NCBI RefSeq assembly: GCF_040396155.1
Contig: NZ_JBEBOY010000017.1
Location: 4,408 to 68,407 of the forward strand
Direction of reading: 5' to 3'
Length of the DNA: 64,000 bases
Source: Tissierella praeacuta_A
GTDB taxonomy: Bacteria > Bacillota > Clostridia > Tissierellales > Tissierellaceae
In this document: positions 47,966-56,450 of the stretch, in pieces
How the letters are laid out: each line of letters begins with the position of its first letter
How positions within the stretch are numbered: position 1 is the stretch's first letter
Made by a program: the position numbers and the translations under genes
The notes under the pieces: generated by a model
What the model was told of the DNA's origin: nothing
Databases searched by the model: none
Seen by the model: the letters and a program-made list of their open reading frames with translations, nothing else

Positions 47966-48553
47966 TCATAGCTTCATATCCATCCCGTCCTGTTCTTGTT
48001 GTCCTTTTTGAAAAGCTTCTATGCTTTCCATCGATGGATGAACAATCTGCCCGTCCACCATCTCAAAGACACAGAAGTCATCCCGGTCACAAATCATGAT
48101 TCTATGCTGGTACTCTTTCTGCATCCCAATGTAGTCCTCAACCTCCTGCGGGCTGCAAAGCCACACGCCTGAGGTATAGCGACCATTCGGCAAAAAACAA
48201 TAACCGCTGTACTGTGGCTCATAATTTTTCAGATCCACCGCTCCTGCCGGACGGATCTGCGAGAGCTGGAGGCGGGCATGATCAGTCAATATCTCAGGTT
48301 TTGCAATTCCCAATACGTCACTGCGGTTCCAGCGAATGTGCTCTCCATCTGCTAGGGAAACCGCGAAGATAGAACTTCCAATCGGGTTAGGATTGCTGCC
48401 ATTGCCTCCAATACAGAAGTACACCTGATGCTTTGCCTCCCTGCAATTCTCAGAAAGTGCAGAAGAATGAAGGATAATCACCTTTTTGTCAATGAATATG
48501 TCATCCCCCGTTTTCAAACAATCACCCTGGGTTAGCAATGCTTTTTCACTCAA
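47966..48553 (-). CDS. Conjugative-element protein of unknown function
   Basis: A 195-residue soluble protein from TTG 48553, which overlaps the AbrB stop (TTGAGTGA) behind an AGGAG site; a longer ATG-start version would lie inside the AbrB gene. It contains VYFCIGGNGSNPNPIGSSIF followed by AVSLADGEHIRWNRSDVLGI, a pattern found in many uncharacterised proteins of Tn1549-type elements. Third gene of an operon with two AbrB-like genes. Confidence 0.6.
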   Translation of the reverse strand: MSEKALLTQGDCLKTGDDIFIDKKVIILHSSALSENCREAKHQVYFCIGGNGSNPNPIGSSIFAVSLADGEHIRWNRSDVLGIAKPEILTDHARLQLSQIRPAGAVDLKNYEPQYSGYCFLPNGRYTSGVWLCSPQEVEDYIGMQKEYQHRIMICDRDDFCVFEMVDGQIVHPSMESIEAFQKGQQEQDGMDMKL

Positions 48554-48836
48554 TTTTATCCGGCTCCTTTCCTCTTTCAATCTGCTCCAGCAGCTTTGCT
48601 GCAATGGATATCTTCTTTTCTGCTGGCATCTCTCTTATTGCGGCATAAATAAAGGCTTCCACAGCCTCTGGCGATTGGTCACCCCCCTCAATAAGATCAA
48701 CCTTTTTGACACAGACTGTGCCTTGATGGATGTGCAGTTTTACAATATCCCCATGATCCATGCCGGAAGCAGAGCGAAATTCCTTGGGGATCAACACACG
48801 GCCCTTGCCGTCTACAATTTTGTAAATAGGTTTCAT
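48546..48836 (-). CDS. AbrB/MazE/SpoVT-type DNA-binding protein
   Basis: A 96-residue protein with a swapped-hairpin AbrB domain at 3-48: YKIVDGKGRVLIPKEFRSAS, GMDHGDIVKLHIH. The remaining helical part may bind a partner. Its start overlaps the previous gene by 4 bases. Likely an autoregulatory switch of the element's genes. Confidence 0.8.
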   Translation of the reverse strand: MKPIYKIVDGKGRVLIPKEFRSASGMDHGDIVKLHIHQGTVCVKKVDLIEGGDQSPEAVEAFIYAAIREMPAEKKISIAAKLLEQIERGKEPDKIE

Positions 48837-49249
48837 ACGAAATATCCCTCCTTTTTCATAATCTCGCGGACGGTATCCGGATTGATACCCAGGTTATCAA
48901 ACAGTCTGCGCAATTCATCCGGCAGCTGATTCAGCAAGTCGGAAGGACGAATGGTAATTTCTCCATTACCACAGATAATTTCCAGATTGCTGTCTACAGG
49001 GATGCCTGCTTCTTCTAAAAGTGCATGCGGTAACTGGATTTCATCCTCATCATCGTCCTTACAGAATTGGACGGCAGCTTCCATACCTTGAGGAGCGATG
49101 ACAAGCATCGGACTGTCCACTTCCTCTGGCATTACCATGATTGCATACACCTCATCTCCGGGTTTCAGATCAGCAATTCTCATTGCTTCTGCCTGAAGGA
49201 TTATCTGGTTTTCCTTGTCTGCTGTGAGTTTCATTTCAATTATTTTCAT
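48833..49249 (-). CDS. AbrB-like accessory protein of a conjugative element
   Basis: A 138-residue acidic protein. The first part resembles a swapped-hairpin fold (LTADKENQIILQAEAMRIAD, LKPGDEVYAIMV) and a second one follows (IQLPHALLEEAGIPVDSNLE, IICGNGEITIRP). It overlaps the AbrB gene and so is probably translated with it. Two related half-domains suggest a regulator. Family not certain. Confidence 0.55.
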   Translation of the reverse strand: MKIIEMKLTADKENQIILQAEAMRIADLKPGDEVYAIMVMPEEVDSPMLVIAPQGMEAAVQFCKDDDEDEIQLPHALLEEAGIPVDSNLEIICGNGEITIRPSDLLNQLPDELRRLFDNLGINPDTVREIMKKEGYFV

Positions 49250-49287
49250 AAAAAAATTCCTCCTTAAAATTTAGCCCCGCAACGGGG

Positions 49288-50211
49288 TTATAGTTGTTCA
49301 TCAGGTATCAGATTGGCTTCAAAGAGATTCATCTGGGACGGTATATCTCGCACACGCTCGCTTGTATCATAATTGGAAATCAGCACTTCGGCATACTCAC
49401 AGCCATTGTCGTAACGTTGGGCAAGATTATTCAGACAGCTTACAGCCTCAATATGAAAATCCCTATATAACTCTCGGATGAATTCACAATCGTTATAGCT
49501 GACCAACCATTTGCCCTGACAGGCTGCCAGCGTATCATGCAGACGGTAGTGATCTTCCTTTTTAAACTCTACCGCGTAATGTCCTTCTGTTTGATAATAT
49601 GGATGGTCACAATAAATAAAGGTGTTCTCACGGTCGTACTGGCGAATCAGTTCCTCGAAGTCCTTATTCTCAATTACAGTATTCTTAAGCCTACGTCTTC
49701 CCTGCCAAAGTAAGTGGAAGGTCTTGCGGATGTCAAAGGGCTGACAGCCATAGCTGGTACAGCCACTTCCGTAGCTGTAACGGATGATCTTAAAGAAAGT
49801 CACATCATTCATCTGCGCTTTCTCTAAGAGGATAGATTTGATTTCTTCATATTGCGTTGGTGAAAGATGTTGCTCAGCAATCTCCAGTTCCTCCCGTAGA
49901 TAACCGTTGGTGAACTCCTCTTTCTCTAGATACTTTTTCAGAACGCTGAATTCATCCCGGCTATTGAGCGGAAAAAAATTCAGTTCCTTTATAAGCGCCA
50001 TTGGACGGTCACGGACACAGCGGAATAGATTTGCAAGGTCTGAATTAAAATCGTTATAGACCTCCATTGAAGTGTCGGGCAGCTTACCGAATAATACCCA
50101 GCCTCCACCTCCAAACACCTCTATGTACCGTGCAAATTCCTTGGGCATCCTTTGATAAATCATATCTCTCAATGCCTTTTTACCACCCACCCAACTTATT
50201 ATGCTATTCAT
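49288..50211 (-). CDS. D12-class DNA adenine methylase with altered catalytic motif (DHPY)
   Basis: A 307-residue Dam-like methyltransferase. The SAM-binding start ISWVGGKKALRDMIYQRMPK and YIEVFGGGGWVLFGK are intact, as are the middle parts. The catalytic motif, normally DPPY, reads Asp202-His203-Pro204-Tyr205 (IYCDHPYYQTEG). In this family the residue after Asp is almost always Pro, so activity is doubtful. Adenine methylases like this protect conjugative elements from restriction. Overlaps nothing; followed by AbrB-like genes. Start ATG without a strong site. Confidence 0.8.
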   Translation of the reverse strand: MNSIISWVGGKKALRDMIYQRMPKEFARYIEVFGGGGWVLFGKLPDTSMEVYNDFNSDLANLFRCVRDRPMALIKELNFFPLNSRDEFSVLKKYLEKEEFTNGYLREELEIAEQHLSPTQYEEIKSILLEKAQMNDVTFFKIIRYSYGSGCTSYGCQPFDIRKTFHLLWQGRRRLKNTVIENKDFEELIRQYDRENTFIYCDHPYYQTEGHYAVEFKKEDHYRLHDTLAACQGKWLVSYNDCEFIRELYRDFHIEAVSCLNNLAQRYDNGCEYAEVLISNYDTSERVRDIPSQMNLFEANLIPDEQL

Positions 50212-50216
50212 TTATA

Positions 50217-50420
50217 TCACCTACCTTTACTCCGACGGCTGATCTTATCCATGTCAGTTTTCATACAGGAACCATCTGTGCTCCAGCAAATGAAACCGAC
50301 ACCGGGATAAGGGCAACCCGCGCAGCGATTGGGATCTTTAGGTGGGGGTACGGTATATTTTATCGGTAGGCTGGTTGCTCCTACACCTGTCTTTTGTATA
50401 GAGTTTTTATCATGTTTCAT
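50217..50420 (-). CDS. Small Cys-rich protein of a conjugative element
   Basis: A 67-residue protein with CAGCPYPGVGFICWSTDGSC, a compact four-cysteine motif found in unnamed Tn1549-type proteins. The ATG has AAAGGAG upstream. It ends 6 bases before the methylase start, so the two are co-translated. Confidence 0.6.
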   Translation of the reverse strand: MKHDKNSIQKTGVGATSLPIKYTVPPPKDPNRCAGCPYPGVGFICWSTDGSCMKTDMDKISRRSKGR

Positions 50421-50446
50421 GGTTCAGCTCCTTTCTCTGAAAAACA

Positions 50447-50485
50447 AAAAAGGCGCTGCCTTTTTTTATAAGACAGCGCCTTTTT
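50447..50485 (-). terminator. Strong terminator after the 50505 gene
   Basis: Stem AAAAAGGCGCTG (50447-50458) with CAGCGCCTTTTT (50474-50485), with A and T runs. Confidence 0.85.
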
Positions 50486-50504
50486 ACTATTATTATGTTA
50501 GATA

Positions 50505-51164
50505 CTATAGCATCTGCTGGCCAAACTGCTGCGGACTAGAATACTCCAGCTTCATCTCCCGGTCATTGCTACGGATAATACCATAAGGTGTTGTACACAT
50601 ATTTGCTTCCTGCATATGAGCATGGTCACAGCAGTAGAAATGTATAAATTTCAGGAAAGGTTCATCTTTTGGAATATGATAGCGTTCCAAAAATTCCTTC
50701 CTTACGTAATCCTCTACGGTAGACAGTTCTGAATAAAAATCATAACAATCAAGGTTCCGTGTCAAATCAAGTGCCTGATCTATATCTGCACAATCCATTA
50801 ATTCAAGTGCAGCTTTGTACTTTGCTTCCTGACCTTGGCAACGAAGTTCATAAATTTTTTCTGCCAGCAGCTTTATTTTCTCTATATCCTCATATTCACC
50901 AAACACACCGTTTAATTTTGGGATAGAACTCTTGTTGGTAAATACTACACAACCATCAAAATTCTTTATGTCTTGTTCCTTCAGAACTTCTGCTATTTCA
51001 TCTTGGGTAGCTGGTAATCTGAGCATGGTGCATTCATCAATATCTGATGGGTAGAATGTGTCGTCACATACCATAAGTTCAAAAATATAATCCTCCAAAA
51101 CTGACTGTTCCGGTAGATAAATACCGTCATAGACCTGTTTAAGCACATCAGCATCATTCATCAC
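50505..51164 (-). CDS. Conjugative-element protein of unknown function
   Basis: A 219-residue acidic soluble protein. Its N-terminal half (DEIAEVLKEQDIKNFDGCVV) recalls the recurring half-domains of antirestriction ArdA-type proteins; the end carries IHFYCCDHAHMQEANMCTTP and PYGIIRSND. I do not recognise the family with certainty. Last gene of the GC-richer block, with a strong terminator after it. Confidence 0.5.
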   Translation of the reverse strand: MMNDADVLKQVYDGIYLPEQSVLEDYIFELMVCDDTFYPSDIDECTMLRLPATQDEIAEVLKEQDIKNFDGCVVFTNKSSIPKLNGVFGEYEDIEKIKLLAEKIYELRCQGQEAKYKAALELMDCADIDQALDLTRNLDCYDFYSELSTVEDYVRKEFLERYHIPKDEPFLKFIHFYCCDHAHMQEANMCTTPYGIIRSNDREMKLEYSSPQQFGQQML

Positions 51165-51736
51165 ATAATATCCCTTATAGTAGATACCTTTTTCCGCCTC
51201 TCTCTGGTTTTTTCCGATTTAGGTCTTTTCCAGGGTAATTTTCGCTATTTTTCCTAAAAGAATAGCAATCACAAAACTGCTTGAACACTAGTCAAATCAA
51301 AGATTCTGACGACATAGTTGTACTATCGTCTCAACGTGCCTTGAGGTGACAATAAAGATGTCTGAAGTATCTAGTACCTCCTTAGTGGAAGAGTATAATT
51401 CCGAAAAAACTGTTTTGAGACCCTAATTTATCATAACCTTTATTATACTAAATCATCAAAGTTATATTGACTCCTTAATAGTATTCTTTTAACAATTCGA
51501 CATTTACTATTTTGCAAATATAATCTAAATACTTTTATATCACAATTGTAAACAATAAAACCCTCAAAATATTTGAAGGCTTTGTTCATTACAATTTAAA
51601 GTATTATCTTAGTCTAGGATACATACTACTGCATAACACTCATTGTTTACAATATTACTATATACTTTATAAATGATATGCTGCATAAAATTCTTCGAAT
51701 GCAAGGAGCTGAAAATCTTATTATTAGCATAAATCC
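51165..51736. other. Intergenic region between the element debris and the TIR operon
   Basis: Plus strand 51310-51423 is open in one frame (RHSCTIVSTCLEVTIKMSEV..., ending TAA) and includes a 22-codon ATG frame at 51358 with GAGGTG upstream. Its start resembles the dispersed repeat at 23146. I cannot say whether it is translated. Also a weak hairpin near 51560-51580. Otherwise nothing. Confidence 0.3.
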
Positions 51737-52612
51737 TCATGCTTCTTCTTGTTCACTTACAGGTAACAGCGTAACTAATTCTTTTGCAATTTCTTGAGGA
51801 GTCATACTTGCTGTAGTCATTGCTAATTTGCTCGCAATAATGGGGCTATAAGCCATAACATCTTTCTTGGTCAAGTTGTGCCAAACCGGAAGTAATGTTT
51901 TACCATTAACGCTTTCTAATTGGAACAAGCCGTCCAACTCAGTTTTTGTCCAGTATTTTCCTTCTCTTATGTAGTCAGGAGACAAAACTACAACACCAAA
52001 TTTTGATTTTTTTAAGCCGTCATCAATTTTAACTCTCATGGAATCTCCCCACTTAATTTGACTTGTATCATACCAGACTTTCACACCTAAGTCACGTAGC
52101 TCCTGAACAAATTCGTCTGCAAAAGATTCCTTATCTTCCCATGCATGGGAAACAAATAATTCATATTCCTCAGGATCATTAGAAGTTATTAGAGTAGGAG
52201 GCGCCTGAACAATCATCTGTGGTATTGCTTGCCTACTTAACTCATTGATTCTACCTTCGTAGGACATCTTTATACGCTTCATCTCTTTATCCTGCTTTTT
52301 CTGTTCATTTTGCTGTGCCTTTTGAAGTTTCAGGTAAGCATCATTGCGTTTTTGACGCTTATCCGAAATCTTTCTCCCAAGATTAGCACTTTCAGATGAT
52401 TTTTTTGAATAGTCCGACTGCCATCCATTAACCTGTCTCATCTTACTTGATATCATGGAGGCAGAAGTTCTGGATGTTATACTCTTTTTTGCTGAAGTAA
52501 TCTTTGATTGTAAATCTGAACATTTCTTATCGATATCTGCTTTCTTTTTTTCTAATGTTTCTAAATCTTTATCCAGAGAATTTACACTTCTCTGATACTG
52601 TTCAATTGACAT
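51737..52612 (-). CDS. TIR-domain protein with an N-terminal coiled coil
   Basis: A 291-residue protein. Residues 1-128 form a long charged coiled coil (SLDKDLETLEKKKADIDKKC and onward). Residues about 150-285 are a TIR domain: YELFVSHAWEDKESFADEFV, then VKVWYDTSQIKWGDSMRVKI and VVVLSPDYIREGKYWTKTEL. Glu225 is in the position of the catalytic Glu of NAD-cleaving TIRs. Bacterial TIRs with coiled coils usually act in phage defence by NAD depletion or signal making. ATG with GGAGG 6 bases upstream. It is the last gene of the ATP-grasp operon, 88 bases after the repeat protein, with no terminator between. Confidence 0.9.
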   Translation of the reverse strand: MSIEQYQRSVNSLDKDLETLEKKKADIDKKCSDLQSKITSAKKSITSRTSASMISSKMRQVNGWQSDYSKKSSESANLGRKISDKRQKRNDAYLKLQKAQQNEQKKQDKEMKRIKMSYEGRINELSRQAIPQMIVQAPPTLITSNDPEEYELFVSHAWEDKESFADEFVQELRDLGVKVWYDTSQIKWGDSMRVKIDDGLKKSKFGVVVLSPDYIREGKYWTKTELDGLFQLESVNGKTLLPVWHNLTKKDVMAYSPIIASKLAMTTASMTPQEIAKELVTLLPVSEQEEA

Positions 52613-52700
52613 TTCTACCTCCGTTACTTGTGCTCATTTTTTTATCTTCTCAGTACTTACAAAATGCATTCAACCTTATCTTACTTTATTTGCCCTTATT

Positions 52701-53066
52701 TTAAATTAATAAAAATTCATCGAAATCTCCATTAGAACATATCCCTGCATCATCAACCGAAAATTCATCTGGATCACTATCTTCTTTTGTAAAAGTACTC
52801 TTAGTAGGTCCAGCAGCCTCAAATTCGTCTGGATCAGAAACCTCAACATTCTCTGTAAGTATTGTTGGTCCCAATACAAATTCGTCTGGATCTGAATTTT
52901 CTTTGGTTCTAGTCTCTAGGGTACTCCCCATATCAAAGAATTCATCTGGATCACTTATTTCAATTGTACTTGTTTCGTATGTAGTCTTTCCTGGTGTGTC
53001 TTTAACAGCTTTTTTTCTAATATCTATATCCTTCTCTGAATATTTACTTAAAATATGTTTAATCAT
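52701..53066 (-). CDS. Repeat protein with SDPDEF motifs, probable graspetide precursor
   Basis: A 121-residue acidic protein. After a leader of about 27 residues come four repeats of 19-20 residues, each with Ser-Asp-Pro-Asp-Glu-Phe (Ser at 38, 58, 77, 97), and a fifth degenerate copy (GDFDEF at 113-118). Upstream of each motif Thr recurs at -9 and -6, at -4 in three of four, and Glu at -2 in all four. Hydroxyl and acid side chains at fixed spacing are what ATP-grasp ligases join in graspetides. Its ATG follows the TM gene stop by one base, with GAGGGGG 6 bases upstream. No cysteine-based or leader-peptide motif of other RiPPs was seen. Core status is inferred. Confidence 0.72.
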   Translation of the reverse strand: MIKHILSKYSEKDIDIRKKAVKDTPGKTTYETSTIEISDPDEFFDMGSTLETRTKENSDPDEFVLGPTILTENVEVSDPDEFEAAGPTKSTFTKEDSDPDEFSVDDAGICSNGDFDEFLLI

Positions 53067-53067
53067 G

Positions 53068-54132
53068 TTATTCCCCCTCTATTATTTTTATCTGACCTTT
53101 TTCTATTGTTTTATCTCTCACAATTCTAATATCCAATTCACTATACTTCTCTAATTTATCAATAAAAGATATGTCTTCATCATCGCTTAATATAAAAATA
53201 ACTTGTCCAAGTTGTTTCTGTTCAATATTTAAAATTAGCTTTCCCCATTCAATCGCACTAACACTATATGGTTCATCTATCTTATCTTTATTTACAGTGG
53301 TAACCAAATTATATTTTGCATTATCCACTGGAATTTCATTATTAATATACTCAAATGAAATTCCAAAAGAAACAAATAAAGATAAAATCAAAATTAATAC
53401 TACCCATTCCTGTAAATTTAGAACAAAACTAACAAATAGCTGTGCTTTGTATTTTAATTGTTGCCAGTCATATTGGTATTGCAAAATTATCTCTTTATCC
53501 TTTTCTTTGCTAGAACGTAAATCACTAAAGCTACTCTTCATAATGCCCCGAACCTTTATCGTTCTAAAAAGATATATGCAAATATTAAATAGGGAATAAA
53601 TAATTAAAATTACACCTACTAATAGTGGAAATGATAATGTTAAAACTTTCTTTAGATCTAATATCGCTAAAACTAAAGGCAATACCGTTAATATTATTGT
53701 AGCGTATATATTCAGTTTATCAATACTAGTATTTATGCGTTGTTCTTCATTCTGTATACGATAACATAATGCCTCTTTCTCTATCTCTAACTCACTTTCC
53801 GATAAATCCTGTATATGAACTCTATATCTATCTTGTATGCCATCTATCTTTTCATCCGTCAGCAATATCCCATCAATATTCTCCAAACATAGAATATGAA
53901 TTAACTCTAGCTTTCTCTTCTTTATATCAAAAGTGACTATATACAGAATATAATCTCCAAGCATAATGTTCAATAAACTAATTCTTAATTTAGCATTTTT
54001 TGATTTTAAGTTTTTATATTCTAGAGTAGCAAAATTATCATCATCACTTAAACATAATAGTGGAAAATGAGACCAAACCCATAAAGCAATATTTAGGAAA
54101 ATAATATTTATAATAATCACCCTCTTCTTCAC
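53068..54132 (-). CDS. Four-helix membrane protein, unknown function
   Basis: A 354-residue protein with membrane helices at about 4-28, 141-160, 164-189 and 241-262, and soluble parts between: an alpha/beta-like region (30-110) with IHILCLENIDGILLTDEKID, a helix (115-140) leading into a helix pair, and an external or cytoplasmic tail (265-354). The helix pair flanked by charged helices resembles membrane effectors of defence systems (SLATT-like) but this is only likeness. It overlaps the ATP-grasp gene by 4 bases, so the two are co-translated. It might export, bind or respond to the peptide. Confidence 0.75.
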   Translation of the reverse strand: MKKRVIIINIIFLNIALWVWSHFPLLCLSDDDNFATLEYKNLKSKNAKLRISLLNIMLGDYILYIVTFDIKKRKLELIHILCLENIDGILLTDEKIDGIQDRYRVHIQDLSESELEIEKEALCYRIQNEEQRINTSIDKLNIYATIILTVLPLVLAILDLKKVLTLSFPLLVGVILIIYSLFNICIYLFRTIKVRGIMKSSFSDLRSSKEKDKEIILQYQYDWQQLKYKAQLFVSFVLNLQEWVVLILILSLFVSFGISFEYINNEIPVDNAKYNLVTTVNKDKIDEPYSVSAIEWGKLILNIEQKQLGQVIFILSDDEDISFIDKLEKYSELDIRIVRDKTIEKGQIKIIEGE

Positions 54133-55052
54133 TTGACTAAATATTCAACTATTTTTTCTGAAATTGGTAATTCTAGTTTCTGTTCTAACCATTGCCACTG
54201 GCCATTAGGATTTACCTCTAGAAAAATCCATTCATCATTTTCGTTTACTATAAAATCAAATGCACCATAAGCTAGCTCAAAACTTTTCAGTAATCTTATA
54301 CAAAGATTGGCTATGGCCTTTGGACATTCAATAATCGAATATTTCAAACCACTATAATCTTTTCTCCAATCAAGCTTATCCTCTGAATCGATTCTAACAG
54401 TAAAGAACGAACCATCAATATACGTTAACCTTACTTCATATTTTTTATTTTCATATTCCTGTAGATAAATTGGGGTTAAAGCAATATTATCATCAAACTC
54501 AGTAAAGTAATTTGTCTGATATATTTCTATCCCCTTATGTCTTACCAACTTTCCAGTAGTAAGTGGTTTAATAATCGATTTTTCTTCAAAAAACTTCAAA
54601 GCCTTTTCATTACTATTGCCTATAAATGATTTTGGAATTAACAAACCCTTTTTTTCTGCATACAATAATTGAAATACTTTATTCTCAGTTTTTCTAAGTA
54701 TATAAGGTTTCGTAAGTACCTTACCTTCAAAGTCATCAACAATACCATTAACTAATGATATGATGTCTTTTGCTATCATACTACGATAATCATATTCATA
54801 CTCATCAAGCTTTGGAATTCTTGGTTTCCTATAATAGATACTATATAAATCCTTTTTTTCGAGTTCCCATTTATCACAACGTATAACCCATTGTCTGTTT
54901 CCTCCAATAACAATTTCATATTCCGAAAACATGTCAATATCAAATCGGTAGAATTCTGCAGAATCTCTATACTTATTTATAATGTAATCTACTGTACAAT
55001 CAATTGAGCTTGTAATTATTAATATTTTTTTACTAAACACATCTTTCTTCAA
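54129..55052 (-). CDS. ATP-grasp ligase of the MvdD/graspetide synthetase type
   Basis: A 307-residue enzyme from TTG 55052 (AAGGGA upstream; a GTG 12 bases on is possible). It has the order of graspetide synthetases: N-terminal Rossmann-like part (ILIITSSIDCTVDYIINKY), YYRKPR at 73-78, ATP-binding KPL at 162-164, YLQEYENKKYEVRLT at 196-210, DSEDKLDWR at 222-230, GAFDF at 263-267 and metal/ATP site FLEVNPNGQW at 277-286. These enzymes use ATP to join Asp/Glu side chains to Ser/Thr or Lys of a precursor peptide. First gene of the operon with the TM, repeat and TIR genes. Its likely substrate is the SDPDEF protein. Confidence 0.88.
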   Translation of the reverse strand: MKKDVFSKKILIITSSIDCTVDYIINKYRDSAEFYRFDIDMFSEYEIVIGGNRQWVIRCDKWELEKKDLYSIYYRKPRIPKLDEYEYDYRSMIAKDIISLVNGIVDDFEGKVLTKPYILRKTENKVFQLLYAEKKGLLIPKSFIGNSNEKALKFFEEKSIIKPLTTGKLVRHKGIEIYQTNYFTEFDDNIALTPIYLQEYENKKYEVRLTYIDGSFFTVRIDSEDKLDWRKDYSGLKYSIIECPKAIANLCIRLLKSFELAYGAFDFIVNENDEWIFLEVNPNGQWQWLEQKLELPISEKIVEYLVK

Positions 55053-55167
55053 TATGTACTTTCCCTTCTTGTATATTCAATCATTATATAAAATTATACT
55101 AGGGGTTTGATCCCAATACTATTCTTATCTTTTATCAACTTACTCCGTTACATGCTGGCTCATTTTT

Positions 55168-55476
55168 TTACAATAATTCTATCATACGTTCCACAATAGC
55201 GGTGACTTGACCATTGCGATATCTTCTTTCAAATGCTCCATTGCTAAAATAGTCTTCTCTTAAAAGCATAGTTAGAAACGCTGCACATAAATCATAATCT
55301 GCACTTGATAAACGTCCTAACTCTGTTTCCACATCTATTGGACCTGTTGTCATATAGTCATTGTAATTTGTTTTAAGATCATCTATTTCTTCCAAACATG
55401 TATAATAAAATTCTTCTCTTCCTGTATTCTTTGCCAACAGGCTTTGAAGTTTTTCCTTCTTTTCTATATTAGTCAT
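55168..55476 (-). CDS. Small protein, DUF6508-like end
   Basis: A 102-residue soluble protein with a charged helical start and an end FLTMLLREDYFSNGAFERRY, GQVTAIVERMIELL, a pattern seen at the C-terminus of DUF6508 proteins, which often accompany restriction or mobile genes. ATG with GGAGG 8 bases upstream; it follows the GIY-YIG gene by 18 bases and precedes the ATP-grasp gene by about 115 bases with no terminator. Confidence 0.55.
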   Translation of the reverse strand: MTNIEKKEKLQSLLAKNTGREEFYYTCLEEIDDLKTNYNDYMTTGPIDVETELGRLSSADYDLCAAFLTMLLREDYFSNGAFERRYRNGQVTAIVERMIELL

Positions 55477-55494
55477 TGTACTTCCTCCATTGGT

Positions 55495-56325
55495 TTAATT
55501 GCTGTTATATCCATACCTTCTTGTCTGCAAAGTTTCCTTCCACCATGACTCTCTTTCTAAGATAATACGATCATCAACCTTTGCGTTATAGTTCTCAAGG
55601 ATAGAATATTGAAAATTAGCTTTTATGTACTCATATCCTTTTTCACTAACTAGCTCAACCAATTCTTTATTCCCGCCGTGGCCATTGACTACATAACTTC
55701 TCCATCTTTGAAGTAACATTCCATAATCACTTGTTGCAGAACCTACATACATCTTTCCATTCTCTTTATCGGTAATTAAATATACTGCTTTTTGATTCTC
55801 AAGAGCTGCAATCCAATCTCTCTTACCACGATTTAAAACAGATTCTAGCTGTTTATAGGAAAGCCTAACCTTATCATATCCAGGAAAATCATCTCCATCA
55901 AATATAGTCGGGAGTATTTGTTGTACTTCTAAGTCATCACATATTTCACCATAATACCTTCCTTGTTGCTGAAAAGTCTTACGGTACTTAATAACAACTC
56001 GTCCAAAGTAGGATTTATACTCTTCTAGTTCCTCACCTTCGTAATTAATACCATCATAAATATTTAGTTCTTTGGTAACCTTTTTAATTGTGGTAAGCAG
56101 CCATGTATCATATGATAATTTTAAAAAACATATAGATATTTGTCCTACATAAAAATAGCGTTGCTTACTTCTCCAAAACAGCCACTGGTTATTAACAATA
56201 TCTGGATTACTTTGATATAATTCCATAGGATCTTCATAACCGTTTGATTGGTTAAATTTTATTTTAATATTTCCATAATCGTCTTGATTAAAATGAAGCA
56301 AGTTATTTAAATATATCTTTTCCAT
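55495..56325 (-). CDS. GIY-YIG nuclease-domain protein
   Basis: A 276-residue protein. Residues about 185-270 are a GIY-YIG domain: the strands KAVYLITD and KMYVGSAT, catalytic Arg in LLQRWRSYV, and the acidic Glu in RIILERESWWKETLQTRR. The N-terminal part (1-180) is not recognised. It would cut DNA. Many such proteins are in restriction, homing or mobile systems. ATG after a plausible site. Confidence 0.75.
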   Translation of the reverse strand: MEKIYLNNLLHFNQDDYGNIKIKFNQSNGYEDPMELYQSNPDIVNNQWLFWRSKQRYFYVGQISICFLKLSYDTWLLTTIKKVTKELNIYDGINYEGEELEEYKSYFGRVVIKYRKTFQQQGRYYGEICDDLEVQQILPTIFDGDDFPGYDKVRLSYKQLESVLNRGKRDWIAALENQKAVYLITDKENGKMYVGSATSDYGMLLQRWRSYVVNGHGGNKELVELVSEKGYEYIKANFQYSILENYNAKVDDRIILERESWWKETLQTRRYGYNSN

Positions 56326-56450
56326 AATCCACCTCTTTTACATTATCTCTTGTTTTAATATCAATTGCGCCCTATTTCTAATAACTATTCAATATCTTCT
56401 AGGGAATTTTTCTTTCCCAAGTTGCCATAAATATTTATCAATATTTTAAG

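Noticed and set aside
51358..51426. 22-codon peptide as a toxin or signal
   Set aside because: Has a fair ribosome binding site but lies in a longer open frame resembling the dispersed repeat; no further support.
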